In this document: positions 37,835 through 48,024 of the stretch, one piece after another | Layout: the number at the start of each line of letters is the position of its first letter | How positions within the stretch are numbered: position 1 is the first letter of the stretch | Position numbers and translations under genes: made by a program | Notes under the pieces: model-generated | Databases searched by the model: none | The model's input: the letters and a program-made list of their open reading frames with translations, nothing else | Told to the model about the DNA's origin: nothing | Assembly: GCA_946535985.1 (NCBI GenBank) | Contig: CAMNDY010000007.1 | Location: 1 to 64,000, forward strand | Direction: 5' to 3' | Source of the DNA: an uncultured Treponema sp. | GTDB lineage: Bacteria > Spirochaetota > Spirochaetia > Treponematales > Treponemataceae | DNA length: 64,000 bases

Positions 37835-39604
37835 ATGTCATTACAAGCTCCTTCAAAAATCACTGATAATAATAAGCGATTTGATAATTTTGCTGATGGT
37901 AAAGTGTTTACAGGAAAAAAATCGGGACGTCTTCCTGCAATGGGTTGGAACAGCTGGAATGCTTTTGGCAGCGGTAATACAGAAGCATTGACTCGTGCCA
38001 TGGCTGATAAAATTATTGAGCTTGGTCTTGATAAGCTTGGTTATAAATATCTTGTTCTTGATGATGGTTGTTATAAAAGCGAACGTGTTGACGGAAAGCT
38101 TAGTAATGAGCCGGTTAAGTTTCCGGGTGGATTTAAGACTCTTTCGGATTATGTTCATTCTAAAGGTTTGAAGTTTGGAATGTATAATGATATTGGAACA
38201 AATCTTTGTGCGGGAGCTGCTGTAGGAACCTGCGGGCATGAGGATATTGATGCTCAGTCTTATATAGACTGGGGTGTTGATTTTTTGAAAATCGATAACT
38301 GTTATTATCTTTGGGATAATGCCACTTTTTCAAATCCGGAAAATGCCCGCTTTGTTTTTGCGCCAAAAATTAAAAGTGTGATTGTTGATGGTAAAAAACT
38401 TAGCGCAGTTGGGGATGGCATTTTGACAGGAGCCAGTGTAAAGGTTGATGAAAAAGGAAACTTTGTTTATGGAATCGGAACGTTAGACGGAACTAACACC
38501 GGAACTTCTCCTGTTGGGCTTCGCAGTGGTGAATTGATTTTTGAAGTAGATTCTGCTAGTGAAAAGTCTGTTGAATTACAGGTAGAGTATGCCAGCGGAC
38601 GTGAAGTTGGAATTGGTGAATGGCTGCAGCTTGCTGTAGGTGAAGGAAATGCTGCAGAATATTTTTATGATGATTTATTGCCTGTAACTTCTGACAAAGA
38701 TACTTTTGTTTTGAGCGCGCCTATTAGTATTCGTTTGCGAGCCGGTAAAAATAAAATAAGAATTATGAATCATCGCCGTCAGGAAAACACGCTTGATTCT
38801 TATGCTGCAATGTTAGAGGGTCTTAACAAAGCAAAGCCTGATCATGAAGTTGTTCTTTCAATGTGTGAATGGGGAAAAACTCATCCGCAGAACTGGGCCT
38901 ATAAGGTAGGTGACTCCTGGCGTATTTTGAATGATATTACTTTTAGGGTAGGCAGTGACGGAAACCCTGGTTTTGGTGCCTGGGCAGATCCTGGAACACC
39001 AAGTGTAACTTCGCAATATAATAAAGCTGTTGTTATGGATGTGTTTGCCGGACTGGACAAGGGCTGGAATGATCCTGATATGCTTATGATTGGAATGGAT
39101 GGTTTAAACCTTGTTCAAAATAAAACTCATTTTACCATGTGGTGTATGATGAATTCTCCGCTCATGCTGGGACTGGATTTAAGGCGGGTGAGCCTTGGCG
39201 ATGAGCTTTATAAAATAATTGCAAACCGCGATTTGATTGCTTTGAACCAGGATGCTCTTGGTGTGCAGGCAAAAAGAATTTTTACAACAGCGGATTGTGG
39301 CAGCGAGTCTCCAGACAAAGCATACATCGAAGATATAAATCGAATTGATGTTCTTGCCAAACCGCTTGCAGACGGAAATATAGCCTTGAGTTTTATTAAT
39401 GTAAGCGAGGAAAATTGGACAGGTAATATTAGTGTTTCTGTGAAACAAATTGAAAAAGCTTTTGGTAAAAAGTTAGTTAGTTCTAACAAATTTCAGGTTC
39501 GAGATTTGTGGAGCGGTGAGACTTGGGAAAATGAGAGTGGGGTTTTTGAAATTTCTGAGCTTGGGGCTTGTGATAATTTTACGATAAGAATAAGTCCTTT
39601 TTAA
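37835..39604 (+). CDS. GH27 alpha-galactosidase-like glycoside hydrolase with inserted domain
   Basis: PAMGWNSWNAFG; FLKIDNCY; CEWGKTHPQNWAYKVGDSWRI; MWCMMNSPLMLG. Confidence 0.9.
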   Translation: MSLQAPSKITDNNKRFDNFADGKVFTGKKSGRLPAMGWNSWNAFGSGNTEALTRAMADKIIELGLDKLGYKYLVLDDGCYKSERVDGKLSNEPVKFPGGFKTLSDYVHSKGLKFGMYNDIGTNLCAGAAVGTCGHEDIDAQSYIDWGVDFLKIDNCYYLWDNATFSNPENARFVFAPKIKSVIVDGKKLSAVGDGILTGASVKVDEKGNFVYGIGTLDGTNTGTSPVGLRSGELIFEVDSASEKSVELQVEYASGREVGIGEWLQLAVGEGNAAEYFYDDLLPVTSDKDTFVLSAPISIRLRAGKNKIRIMNHRRQENTLDSYAAMLEGLNKAKPDHEVVLSMCEWGKTHPQNWAYKVGDSWRILNDITFRVGSDGNPGFGAWADPGTPSVTSQYNKAVVMDVFAGLDKGWNDPDMLMIGMDGLNLVQNKTHFTMWCMMNSPLMLGLDLRRVSLGDELYKIIANRDLIALNQDALGVQAKRIFTTADCGSESPDKAYIEDINRIDVLAKPLADGNIALSFINVSEENWTGNISVSVKQIEKAFGKKLVSSNKFQVRDLWSGETWENESGVFEISELGACDNFTIRISPF

Positions 39605-39610
39605 TTAGAA

Positions 39611-39703
39611 ATTGTCGGGTCAAGCCCGACAATGACACGGCTTTTTCCAAGCCCGATGCTAAAGAGAACTTTTTTGTCATTACCGGGTTTGACCCGGTAA
39701 TCT
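39611..39703. repeat. R2 doublet
   Basis: attgtcgggtcaagcccgacaatgaca ... tgtcattaccgggtttgacccggtaatct. Confidence 0.8.
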
Positions 39704-39712
39704 GTTAGTAAA

Positions 39713-40144
39713 ATGAATATTTCAATAAAAAAATTTATAAAATTACTAGCTTCCTCTTATCCACAAGTATTACCCGCAGACCAGGCTAACTTACTGCTCT
39801 ATGCCCACACCCGTGGCTGGCTAGAAGATCAGGACGAACGCTTTTGTGACAAAAATTTAAACCGCCAGACAGCTGCCAGAATCCTGCATCAGTTTATGAA
39901 AATTGAGCTTAAAGTGCCTGACCTGCAGGATATTTCGCCTGCCAATGTTCTTGCAGATTTATATACCTGTCATACTTGTGTAAATCATATTGCCCAGATT
40001 TACCTACGGGGTATTATGGGGACACAAACGGTTGAACGGGACGGGGTGGAGTATAAAATATTTAATCAGGTAGAACTTGTTTCGGAAGAAGAAGGTAAAT
40101 TTTTTATTGAAAAAATAAAAGCAGGCGTTGCGGGCGGCGTTTGA
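39713..40144 (+). CDS. Hypothetical protein
   Basis: Intact ORF; C-terminus runs into a GC-rich element. Confidence 0.55.
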   Translation: MNISIKKFIKLLASSYPQVLPADQANLLLYAHTRGWLEDQDERFCDKNLNRQTAARILHQFMKIELKVPDLQDISPANVLADLYTCHTCVNHIAQIYLRGIMGTQTVERDGVEYKIFNQVELVSEEEGKFFIEKIKAGVAGGV

Positions 40145-40209
40145 GCCCGCAGAGGGGGTAGCAGAAGACCGCGGAGCGGGCTGGCGCGAGGGGGAGACTT
40201 CCCCCTCCT
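40125..40209. repeat. GC-rich structured repeat-like element
   Basis: GAGGGGGAGACTTCCCCCTC hairpin and gcccgc/gcgggc pairings in an otherwise AT-rich context. Confidence 0.5.
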
Positions 40210-41566
40210 AAATTAAAGCGTGTTTCTGCCATCTTTTGCTCTTCCAGCGAATTAGCATTGCAATTCCGCGGGTGGTTTCGTCGGTACCAATTCCAAGCCA
40301 GAAGCCTACGAGACCAAGGCCCATTTTAATTCCCATGATGTAGCTGCCCAAAACCATGATTCCCCACATTGAACAAATTCCGTAGAGAACCGGGAATTTA
40401 ACGTCGCCGGAACCTTTGAGGGCTCCAACATAAATGAGGTTGAGGGAGCGGCCAAACTCGATGTAGGTTGAAAAAATGAGCAGGGTACTTACAAAATCAT
40501 AAACTTCGTCTATGTCGGTAAAGATTCGGATGATTGGGGCTTTGACGAGGTTGACTATAAGAATCATAACCATGGAGCAGACGGTTGCAACCAGCTGATA
40601 TTTGAAAATCTTTTTGTAGGCAATATCGCTTTGTTTGGCTCCAACGTAATAACCAGTTTTGATTTGTGAGGACTGTCCAATTGCCATTGCGAAAATAAAT
40701 ACAAAGCGCACGATTGTCATTGTATAAACCTGGGCGGACATGGCGTTGGTTCCAAGTGTAGAAATCATTGCCATAATAACAATCTGACTGATGTTGTAAG
40801 AAAGGCTTTCGCCGGCGGTTGGAACACCTACAGAAAGAATGAGTTTGTAAACCTGTTTTGGAACCTGGAAGATTCCCTTGAGCTCGAAGGCTACGTCTTT
40901 TTTGCGGCGGATGATTATTGCAAGAAGTACGCTTGAAACAAGCATGGACATACCGCTGGCACAGGCAACACCAGAAACTCCAAGAATCGGAAGGCCGAAC
41001 CAGCCGTAGAGGGAGAGAGCGTTTCCTATTACATTTACAAAGTTTCCGATTATTGAAACTACCATTGCTTCGCTTGTGTAGCCGTAGCTTCGGAGGATGG
41101 CACCCTGTAAAGAGCTGAAGGCATTAAAAAAACAGAAGATTCCGCCAAAGATTATAAAGTATTTGAGGGCGTAACCACGAACTTCGTCTTCCAGCTGGTA
41201 GCAGCCAAGCAGGGGTTTGAATCCAAAGAAAACTAAAAGCATGAGGAAAACAGAAAGCAGGGTAATCATGAGGGTAGAAGCCTGAGCAATTTGATTAAGT
41301 TCCTTGTGGGATTTTTGTGCACCTATGAACTGAGCAAGAACGATTGAACAGCCTGTACTTATAACTGCAAAAAGAAGGTTTAAGAAAAATACATATTGCG
41401 AAACAAGTCCTACTGCGGCAACTGCATCGTTACTGTAAGAGCTGAGCATCATTGTATCAACAGACGAAACCAGGATGCGGAAAAACTGTTCCATCGCAAT
41501 TGGCAGGGTAAGCTTGACCATTGGCAAGGCGCCGCGGTTTTGTTTTTGTAAAGTTTTTTCAGGCAT
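40208..41566 (-). CDS. MATE family efflux transporter
   Basis: LPIAMEQFFRILVSSVDTMMLSSYSNDAVAAVGLV; start at MPEKTLQKQ preferred. Confidence 0.9.
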   Translation of the reverse strand: MPEKTLQKQNRGALPMVKLTLPIAMEQFFRILVSSVDTMMLSSYSNDAVAAVGLVSQYVFFLNLLFAVISTGCSIVLAQFIGAQKSHKELNQIAQASTLMITLLSVFLMLLVFFGFKPLLGCYQLEDEVRGYALKYFIIFGGIFCFFNAFSSLQGAILRSYGYTSEAMVVSIIGNFVNVIGNALSLYGWFGLPILGVSGVACASGMSMLVSSVLLAIIIRRKKDVAFELKGIFQVPKQVYKLILSVGVPTAGESLSYNISQIVIMAMISTLGTNAMSAQVYTMTIVRFVFIFAMAIGQSSQIKTGYYVGAKQSDIAYKKIFKYQLVATVCSMVMILIVNLVKAPIIRIFTDIDEVYDFVSTLLIFSTYIEFGRSLNLIYVGALKGSGDVKFPVLYGICSMWGIMVLGSYIMGIKMGLGLVGFWLGIGTDETTRGIAMLIRWKSKRWQKHALI

Positions 41567-41599
41567 AAAAGTCCTCCGTCCGTCAAAGTTTAGCTGCGC

Positions 41600-41621
41600 G
41601 GTCCCTGAGCCTGTCGAAGGG
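41600..41621. repeat. R1 palindromic repeat
   Basis: ggtccctgagcctgtcgaaggg. Confidence 0.85.
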
Positions 41622-41717
41622 CGCAACAAGAATAGATATATTTTACTAAAAATCCTCTTTTTTGAAATTGCCTAAATCTATTAAAAATTTGTAAGAAAAA
41701 ACAGGGGTGATTTTGGC

Positions 41718-42386
41718 TTATTTTTTCTTTTCCACAAGTGCGTAACTTTGTCGGGTCAGGTCGCAGAGTTTTTCAAAATTGGTGACTGCGGTGAGGAGGA
41801 TGGTGATCCAGTATTTTTTGTTCATGTGGTAGGCGGGGAAAATAGATTTCTGGTCTACAAGCTGCGGGATTTGCTCAGGGTCGGCTTTGAGGTTTACGAC
41901 CCAGACGGGTTCTTTGCTTGCAAAACCAAGGTTTTTGAATTTGATTTTCATTACAAGGGCAAACCATTTTTGATTAGGGCAGCGGAAGACTGTGCTTGTT
42001 GTGTCGCCGTCGTCGGACCAGGGGGTGTCGCCTGGGGCATTTAATTTTGTATTCAAAAAGTTGATGTAGGCCGGGTGCAGGTCTGTGCTTGTAAAACAGG
42101 TGGTGCGGATTTTTTCTATAAGGGCCTGGACTTCTTCGCGTAGCTTTCCTACAAAGGCGCCGTGGGCAGAAGGAACATCAAAGAGGATGTATTTTTCATT
42201 GGTGGAACTTTCGTAAACCTGGGCGGTCAGTTTTTGATTTTTGATATCCAGGGTTATGAGGGCGTAAAAATCTTTTTCCTGAAGGGGACTTTGTAAAACA
42301 AGGGTGTTTTGGGTTTGGGTAAAGCCGTAAATGAGGAGCTTGTCTTTTTGAGGAAGCGAAGTGTTGAGGATATGACTAAAGTCCAT
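41718..42386 (-). CDS. MmcQ/YjbR-like hypothetical protein
   Basis: NQKWFALVMKIKFKNLGFASKEPVWVVNLKADPEQIPQLVDQKSIFPAYHMNKKYWITILL. Confidence 0.75.
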   Translation of the reverse strand: MDFSHILNTSLPQKDKLLIYGFTQTQNTLVLQSPLQEKDFYALITLDIKNQKLTAQVYESSTNEKYILFDVPSAHGAFVGKLREEVQALIEKIRTTCFTSTDLHPAYINFLNTKLNAPGDTPWSDDGDTTSTVFRCPNQKWFALVMKIKFKNLGFASKEPVWVVNLKADPEQIPQLVDQKSIFPAYHMNKKYWITILLTAVTNFEKLCDLTRQSYALVEKKK

Positions 42387-42486
42387 GAAGTTATTATAGC
42401 ATAAAAGGCGGCGGGGCAAAATGTATTTTTATTTGTGAAAAGGTGGATTGTGGGTTATAATTTGTTAAACGATTAACAAAAAGGGC

Positions 42487-42555
42487 TGTCATTCCCGTGC
42501 TTGACACGGGAATCTCATAAATAAAGAGATTGTCGGGTCAAGCCTGACAATGACA
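42487..42555. repeat. R2 inverted doublet
   Basis: tgtcattcccgtgcttgacacgggaatct ... agattgtcgggtcaagcctgacaatgaca. Confidence 0.8.
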
Positions 42556-42574
42556 AAGTTCGAAAGGAAATTAT

Positions 42575-44239
42575 ATGCCAATGACCGAAATGCCAAAAAT
42601 CACTGCTGTGCCGGGTGGAAAAATCTGGACTCATACTTTTGAAAAATTTAAGGTTACTGTTTATGTGCCAGACAATGATTTAATGGACGATGTTCTCAAC
42701 TACGGTTTTATTGCACCTTACCTTTTGATTTTTGCCGAGCAGGATTATTCCAGCGACTTTGCCGGGGCTGTGGAATTTGCACGAAAAAATAACTTTGAGC
42801 AGATTGCTAAAAAATATGGTACAAGCGTTGTGTATATTTATCCTGTTGCAGAGGGCGGCTGGAAAAATGCAGCGGCGGATTTGTTCAGTGAAATTCTTTC
42901 TAATTCAAAGATCCATGAATATTATGAAGACGGAGTTGTAAAGTTTTATAACCGTTTTACAAAGACGCTCGAAGCCTATTATATCCGCGGTGGGATTTTT
43001 CACACAAATCTTTATGGTTTTGGCCAGGGTGCAGATTATATTGCCGCAAACTGTATAAATCATTTTGAAGGTGACGGCCTTTGGGGCAAGGCAGATTGCG
43101 CTCCGGTTGCCTGTATACTGACAGACTTGAGTGAAGGGGCTAAAATTAAGGTAGATGCCGACGATATACCAGTAGTATCTTATAGAAACACTGGTGCTGC
43201 AAACGAAATTTTTAAACAAAAATGCAAATATTTCCTTGAAAAAGAGACTCCAGATATTTATGCAGACTTTGAAGGCTTTGTAAAACAGTTCCGCCGAATG
43301 CTTGGTCAGCTTGAATTAGATCCTGATCTTGAAAAAGAGGGAATGAAAATTGAACCTGCAGTTGTAGAAGTAAAAACTTCGCCGGATAATATGGGAATTG
43401 ATAAGGGTACGCTTGAACATAAAATCGGTTATTTTGCATTTTATAACAAAGACATTTTTGAAAAAGGACCAGCTCCTCTGCTGCTTGCTTTCCATGGTGG
43501 GGGAGATTCAGCCTTTTATATTTCTTATATTTCCGGCTGGGCAAATATTGCACACAGACACAACTTCCTTCTTGTTGCCGTGGAACATCATTTGAACAGC
43601 ACCGCGACAGAAATGGTGGAGCTTGTGGAGCATCTTAAAAAAGTTTACAACATAGACCCAACCCGCATTTATGCAACAGGCTTCTCAATGGGCGGAATAA
43701 AAACTTGGGATATTATTCAAGAGTATCCGGAACTGATAGCTGCCGCCGCTCCAATGGACGCTACTGTAGACATCGGTGAAAATGTTTATTTTTCAAAAAT
43801 CGACAAGCCGGTAAATACAAGTGTAAGCGTTCCGATTTTCTATGCAGCCGGTGAACAGACTCCTTTAGCAGAGCTTCCATATCAGGAGCAAAAGTGTATA
43901 AACCGAATGGCCTATGCCCTTAAATTAAACGGGGCAACGAAAGAGTACAATGTAAAGCTGGAAGAAAAGGATAAGTGGCAGAATAAACTCTGGGGCGTTG
44001 ATGGTGACTACACAAGCTTTGTCATTGATCCTGCCCGCAAAGGTAAGCTTACAATGCATTTCTTTACCCGCGCCGACGGCAAGTGCTGGAACATTTTTGC
44101 CGGCATAGACAATCAGGGCCACGAATGCCGCCCTCACACCTGCGAATACGCCTGGAGATTTTTGAGCAATTTTTCCCGCGACCCAGACGGTACCATTGGT
44201 GGAGGTGATTTTGAAGAAATCAAAACTTCTCTTATGTAA
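42575..44239 (+). CDS. Alpha/beta hydrolase (esterase/PHB-depolymerase-like)
   Basis: LLLAFHGGGDSAFY; IYATGFSMGGIKTWDI nucleophile elbow. Confidence 0.75.
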   Translation: MPMTEMPKITAVPGGKIWTHTFEKFKVTVYVPDNDLMDDVLNYGFIAPYLLIFAEQDYSSDFAGAVEFARKNNFEQIAKKYGTSVVYIYPVAEGGWKNAAADLFSEILSNSKIHEYYEDGVVKFYNRFTKTLEAYYIRGGIFHTNLYGFGQGADYIAANCINHFEGDGLWGKADCAPVACILTDLSEGAKIKVDADDIPVVSYRNTGAANEIFKQKCKYFLEKETPDIYADFEGFVKQFRRMLGQLELDPDLEKEGMKIEPAVVEVKTSPDNMGIDKGTLEHKIGYFAFYNKDIFEKGPAPLLLAFHGGGDSAFYISYISGWANIAHRHNFLLVAVEHHLNSTATEMVELVEHLKKVYNIDPTRIYATGFSMGGIKTWDIIQEYPELIAAAAPMDATVDIGENVYFSKIDKPVNTSVSVPIFYAAGEQTPLAELPYQEQKCINRMAYALKLNGATKEYNVKLEEKDKWQNKLWGVDGDYTSFVIDPARKGKLTMHFFTRADGKCWNIFAGIDNQGHECRPHTCEYAWRFLSNFSRDPDGTIGGGDFEEIKTSLM

Positions 44240-44317
44240 TTAAACGCTGGTTATTAGAAAAAAATATCGTTATTTAAAATTCTAGACAATTGAAAATATA
44301 TGTCTCATAATGATACT

Positions 44318-47077
44318 ATGAAAACTTTCCATAAAAAACTGTCCGGAATTATTCTCCTTCTTCTCGTTTTTTTTACTTCTTGTGAAAATTTTAATGATGG
44401 TTCTAAAATCAAAAAAGAAATTGAAGATACTATTGCTTATAATAATTACCCCTTTTATACAATCAGCTTTGATTATCCGGAAAGTACCGGAGTAATGCGT
44501 TCTCCTGGCGGTAATGAAATTTCTAAAAAATTGACCGATTCTTTTACACTGTGGTTTGATCCTTCTACAGGCTATGAATTTATTTCCTGGAAAATAATTG
44601 ATGCAGATACAAAAGAAGAAATTCAAAATGGTGAATATCTTACTCTTGAAAATATTGATCAGGCACAAACAACCTGTACCTTTACAAAAGCGCCTGCAAA
44701 AAATACAAAGTTTTGTCTTATTCCTTTAATTGCAGAACGTCCTCAAATTATTTTTAATTCACCGGTTTCTTTAAGCACTTTAAAAGATTCTCGCATCCAG
44801 GTTCTTTTTGATCATGATATGGATCCATATTCAATTTATTATACAGAGGCAGAAATTGATGAATTAAAAAAATCAGGAGTTGAGGAAAAAGATTTTCTTC
44901 CACCAATAAGCGATGCTAATCAAAATCATTATGGTTATAAAAAGGCTGAAGAGATTTTCTTTAAAAATATCTTAATTAAAAATGGAAAAACAGGAGAAAA
45001 TATTAATAATTGTTTTAGCCAGCCAATTTTTGAAAATACCAGAAGTCTTACTATTCCTGTAAAAGAAAAAAACTCTCTCGAAGATTTTACACAAGTTTTT
45101 GTTACAATTGAAAGAGGATTTTATTATACAGAAAAAACTAAAGCTACAGATTTGCAAAAACCTGTACAAATGGCAGATAAAAAAAGCTGGATGTATCAGG
45201 TAAATAATAGAACAGATTCCCAACCTTTAATTATCCCTCATGTTGGCAATAAAGATCAATTTTTTGTAAAGCTTTCTGATGAAACAGAAATAAATCAGAT
45301 TCCTTGGTTAGGTAATATTAGTGAAAGTTTTGCAAACATAAAATATGTTAAAGACAATAAATTGAAGCTTGATATTCAGGTACAGGAAGAGGAAAGTGGT
45401 TCAGGACCGGAAAATTGCTTTGAACTTTATGCAACCAAACTTTTTGATGGAGCATATAATGATTTAAGAGTTTGGGAAAACAATAAAATCATTAGTCCGG
45501 AATATTATAAAAATCCTTGTAAGCTTGATTATCAGATATTAACTTCGGATGCCGGTTTGTTTAAAGGGATAGTAGATTTATCTGATTTAGGTGTTGATTC
45601 AGATGGAGTCTATAATTTGTATTGTGTTTTCTATGATAAAAGTGGAAATAGATCTGAATATCCAACAGCCACAGGAAACACAACTTTTTATTTTGCGGTA
45701 GATAATACTTTAAAGATGGCTGAGCCTGTAATTACCGATGAAAGTGTTTCTGAGATAAAGTTTAAAATTTCATGGACACCTTGTATAGATTTGAAAGAGA
45801 CAGTAATTCGTTATAAAAAAGAAAATGAAGAAATTTGGTCAGAACCTTTTATAATCGGACGTGTAGAAAATTATAAAATATTTACAGGTCTTGAGAATAC
45901 AACAACATATGATTTTGAAATTACATATTTTGATTTTGCCGGAAATAAAAAAATATATAATAAGAAGCAGACTTCAGATGAATGGGTTCTTCAAATAAAT
46001 GGGCAACCTTTAAAAACTTTATATAGAGTTGGAGAAAGCTTTAACAAGCAAGGGCTTTCTGTAAAATTAAAAAATGTATTAACAAATGAAGAAATTGAAA
46101 TTAACGAAAACTTATGGAATGTAGATTTAGATTTAACAAAAGGTGGAATTAATAAAAACGGATATATTACTTATAATTATAAGGATTCAATAAAAACAAC
46201 AAAAATTCTTACCAGTTTTAATGTAATGGAAGAAGATGCACTTACAGAAGAAATAATTAGTATTGATAAATGGAATTATAAGTTTGGAGATTTTCCACAA
46301 ACAATTGCAGAACATCAGGAAGATTCCTTTTATACAGAAAATCCTGTTTATAATGATTGCTGGTACTTGGGAGCAGATGGATATTTTTATGAAAAATGTT
46401 TGGAAAATGGTAGCGATCTTGTGAGAGAAAAATATAGCAATGGTTCTTTAGTTTTACAAAGTGATTCTAACAGTTATAAATATTTTAAAGTAGAACCTAT
46501 AGAGTGGACAATTATATGGACTCTAAAAGAATCAGAAACAATTTTCAAGTTTATACCAAAGAGAGTTCTTGTAGAAAAGCATTCTTATTATTTGAATTCT
46601 GATGAAAGAAATATTAATGGAAAAGCAATAAAACCAAATGATTATAAATATTCAACATTAAGGGCTTATCTTAATGGATCCTATGAAGAAGATGATACAC
46701 AGGAAAAAACTTATGAAGGAAAAGGCTTTTTACAAAAGGCCTTTACAACAGGGGCTTTGAATCATATTCTACAAAAACCTGTTGAATTCTATGGCCTTAA
46801 CGAAGAAGGAGTAACAAAACCTTTATCTACAAATGATAAAATATTTTTATTAAGCAAGAATGAATCTAAGCTATTACAAAATATCACTGTTTCTGATTAT
46901 GCATTAGCAAAGGGGCACGATCACGAAGATTATTGTGGTTGGACACATGACAGTGGAAATGATGATCGTGTTTACTCTTTTACTTATGAAAGTGATCAAG
47001 AACAGCTTGAACTGGTTACAGAAAAAAGAAGCATTATTCCAGGAATATTTGTTGATATACAAATAGAGGTATATTAA
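44318..47077 (+). CDS. Large surface lipoprotein with Ig-like/FnIII regions and DUF6273-like C-terminus
   Basis: LVFFTSCENF lipobox; FnIII-like WTPCIDLKETVIRYKKENE; C-terminal W/Y-rich DUF6273-like region. Confidence 0.65.
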   Translation: MKTFHKKLSGIILLLLVFFTSCENFNDGSKIKKEIEDTIAYNNYPFYTISFDYPESTGVMRSPGGNEISKKLTDSFTLWFDPSTGYEFISWKIIDADTKEEIQNGEYLTLENIDQAQTTCTFTKAPAKNTKFCLIPLIAERPQIIFNSPVSLSTLKDSRIQVLFDHDMDPYSIYYTEAEIDELKKSGVEEKDFLPPISDANQNHYGYKKAEEIFFKNILIKNGKTGENINNCFSQPIFENTRSLTIPVKEKNSLEDFTQVFVTIERGFYYTEKTKATDLQKPVQMADKKSWMYQVNNRTDSQPLIIPHVGNKDQFFVKLSDETEINQIPWLGNISESFANIKYVKDNKLKLDIQVQEEESGSGPENCFELYATKLFDGAYNDLRVWENNKIISPEYYKNPCKLDYQILTSDAGLFKGIVDLSDLGVDSDGVYNLYCVFYDKSGNRSEYPTATGNTTFYFAVDNTLKMAEPVITDESVSEIKFKISWTPCIDLKETVIRYKKENEEIWSEPFIIGRVENYKIFTGLENTTTYDFEITYFDFAGNKKIYNKKQTSDEWVLQINGQPLKTLYRVGESFNKQGLSVKLKNVLTNEEIEINENLWNVDLDLTKGGINKNGYITYNYKDSIKTTKILTSFNVMEEDALTEEIISIDKWNYKFGDFPQTIAEHQEDSFYTENPVYNDCWYLGADGYFYEKCLENGSDLVREKYSNGSLVLQSDSNSYKYFKVEPIEWTIIWTLKESETIFKFIPKRVLVEKHSYYLNSDERNINGKAIKPNDYKYSTLRAYLNGSYEEDDTQEKTYEGKGFLQKAFTTGALNHILQKPVEFYGLNEEGVTKPLSTNDKIFLLSKNESKLLQNITVSDYALAKGHDHEDYCGWTHDSGNDDRVYSFTYESDQEQLELVTEKRSIIPGIFVDIQIEVY

Positions 47078-47919
47078 ATAAAAATAATTTTACACTTCCC
47101 CTTTTCTGTGGTAATCACCTGATTCATATTTTCATCATCCCCCGCTTTTGGAAGAATGATTTTTCCTGAGGCGGGATTTTTTATTGAAACAAGGGGTGCT
47201 GTGAGTGTGGCGTGCACCGACGACTTTTCAAAAGCCAGGTCTGCATCATCAAGCCGGCAGTTTATAAGGCGCAGATTTTTGCAGTAGCAGAAGGGCTGGG
47301 TTCCGCTGATGGTGCAATTTTCGAAAGTAAGATTTTCTGAATACCAGCCGATGTACTCGCCTTTGATTTTGCAGTTTTTGATGGTCACATTTTTTGCGTG
47401 CCAGAAGGCGTCTTTTGTATCAAGCTGGGAATCAAGCACGCTGGACTTTCGCATGTATTGAAAAGAATATTTTCCGGTAAGGTTTAAGTTTTCTATTGTA
47501 ACGTTTTTTGTGTTCATCAAAAAATATTCGCTGGTGGTGCTGCTATTTTTAATTGCCAGCTTGTTTGTAGACCAGCCGAATTCCGGAGAAACAATATCAC
47601 ATTCATTTATAAAAACATTGGAGCATTCGCGCACAGCCTTAATGCCATGCAAAATGGAATGCTGAATAATCAGGTTTTTTGAATACCAGAGGGCTGCCCG
47701 GCAATTTTCGGTCATTTCGCAGTTTACGATTGTCGTATCATTATTATGCCAGAAAGGATAACGCAGATTAAAATAACAATGCTCGGCTACAATATCGCTG
47801 CTCTCTTTAAAGGCACTTTCGCCGTCTGCAGGCCCGTCAAAGCGGCAGTTTCGCGCAATCACACCCCGAGAATCATATAAAGCTCTTTCCTGATCATATT
47901 CCTGATTTTCAATTTCCAT
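47074..47919 (-). CDS. DUF3737-like beta-helix protein
   Basis: Repeated NxxxxxxxIKNCxI units, YPFWHNNDTTIVNCEMTENCRAALWYSKNL. Confidence 0.8.
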   Translation of the reverse strand: MEIENQEYDQERALYDSRGVIARNCRFDGPADGESAFKESSDIVAEHCYFNLRYPFWHNNDTTIVNCEMTENCRAALWYSKNLIIQHSILHGIKAVRECSNVFINECDIVSPEFGWSTNKLAIKNSSTTSEYFLMNTKNVTIENLNLTGKYSFQYMRKSSVLDSQLDTKDAFWHAKNVTIKNCKIKGEYIGWYSENLTFENCTISGTQPFCYCKNLRLINCRLDDADLAFEKSSVHATLTAPLVSIKNPASGKIILPKAGDDENMNQVITTEKGKCKIIFI

Positions 47920-48024
47920 ACTTTAAATATAACGAATCTCTATTAAAAAAAGTAGTGAAAATATATATAGATTTAGAATAATTTTGACATAACCTTTAGT
48001 TCAAAAATATGTTATAATATTTTC

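Noticed and set aside
39473-39490. gttagttagttctaac resembling the TetR-like operator
   Set aside because: Inside GH27 coding sequence and not symmetric enough.
41567-41629. N-terminal extension MLRPSTGSGTAQLNFDGRRTF of the MATE protein
   Set aside because: Encoded by an R1 repeat upstream; the MPEKTLQKQ start is more plausible.
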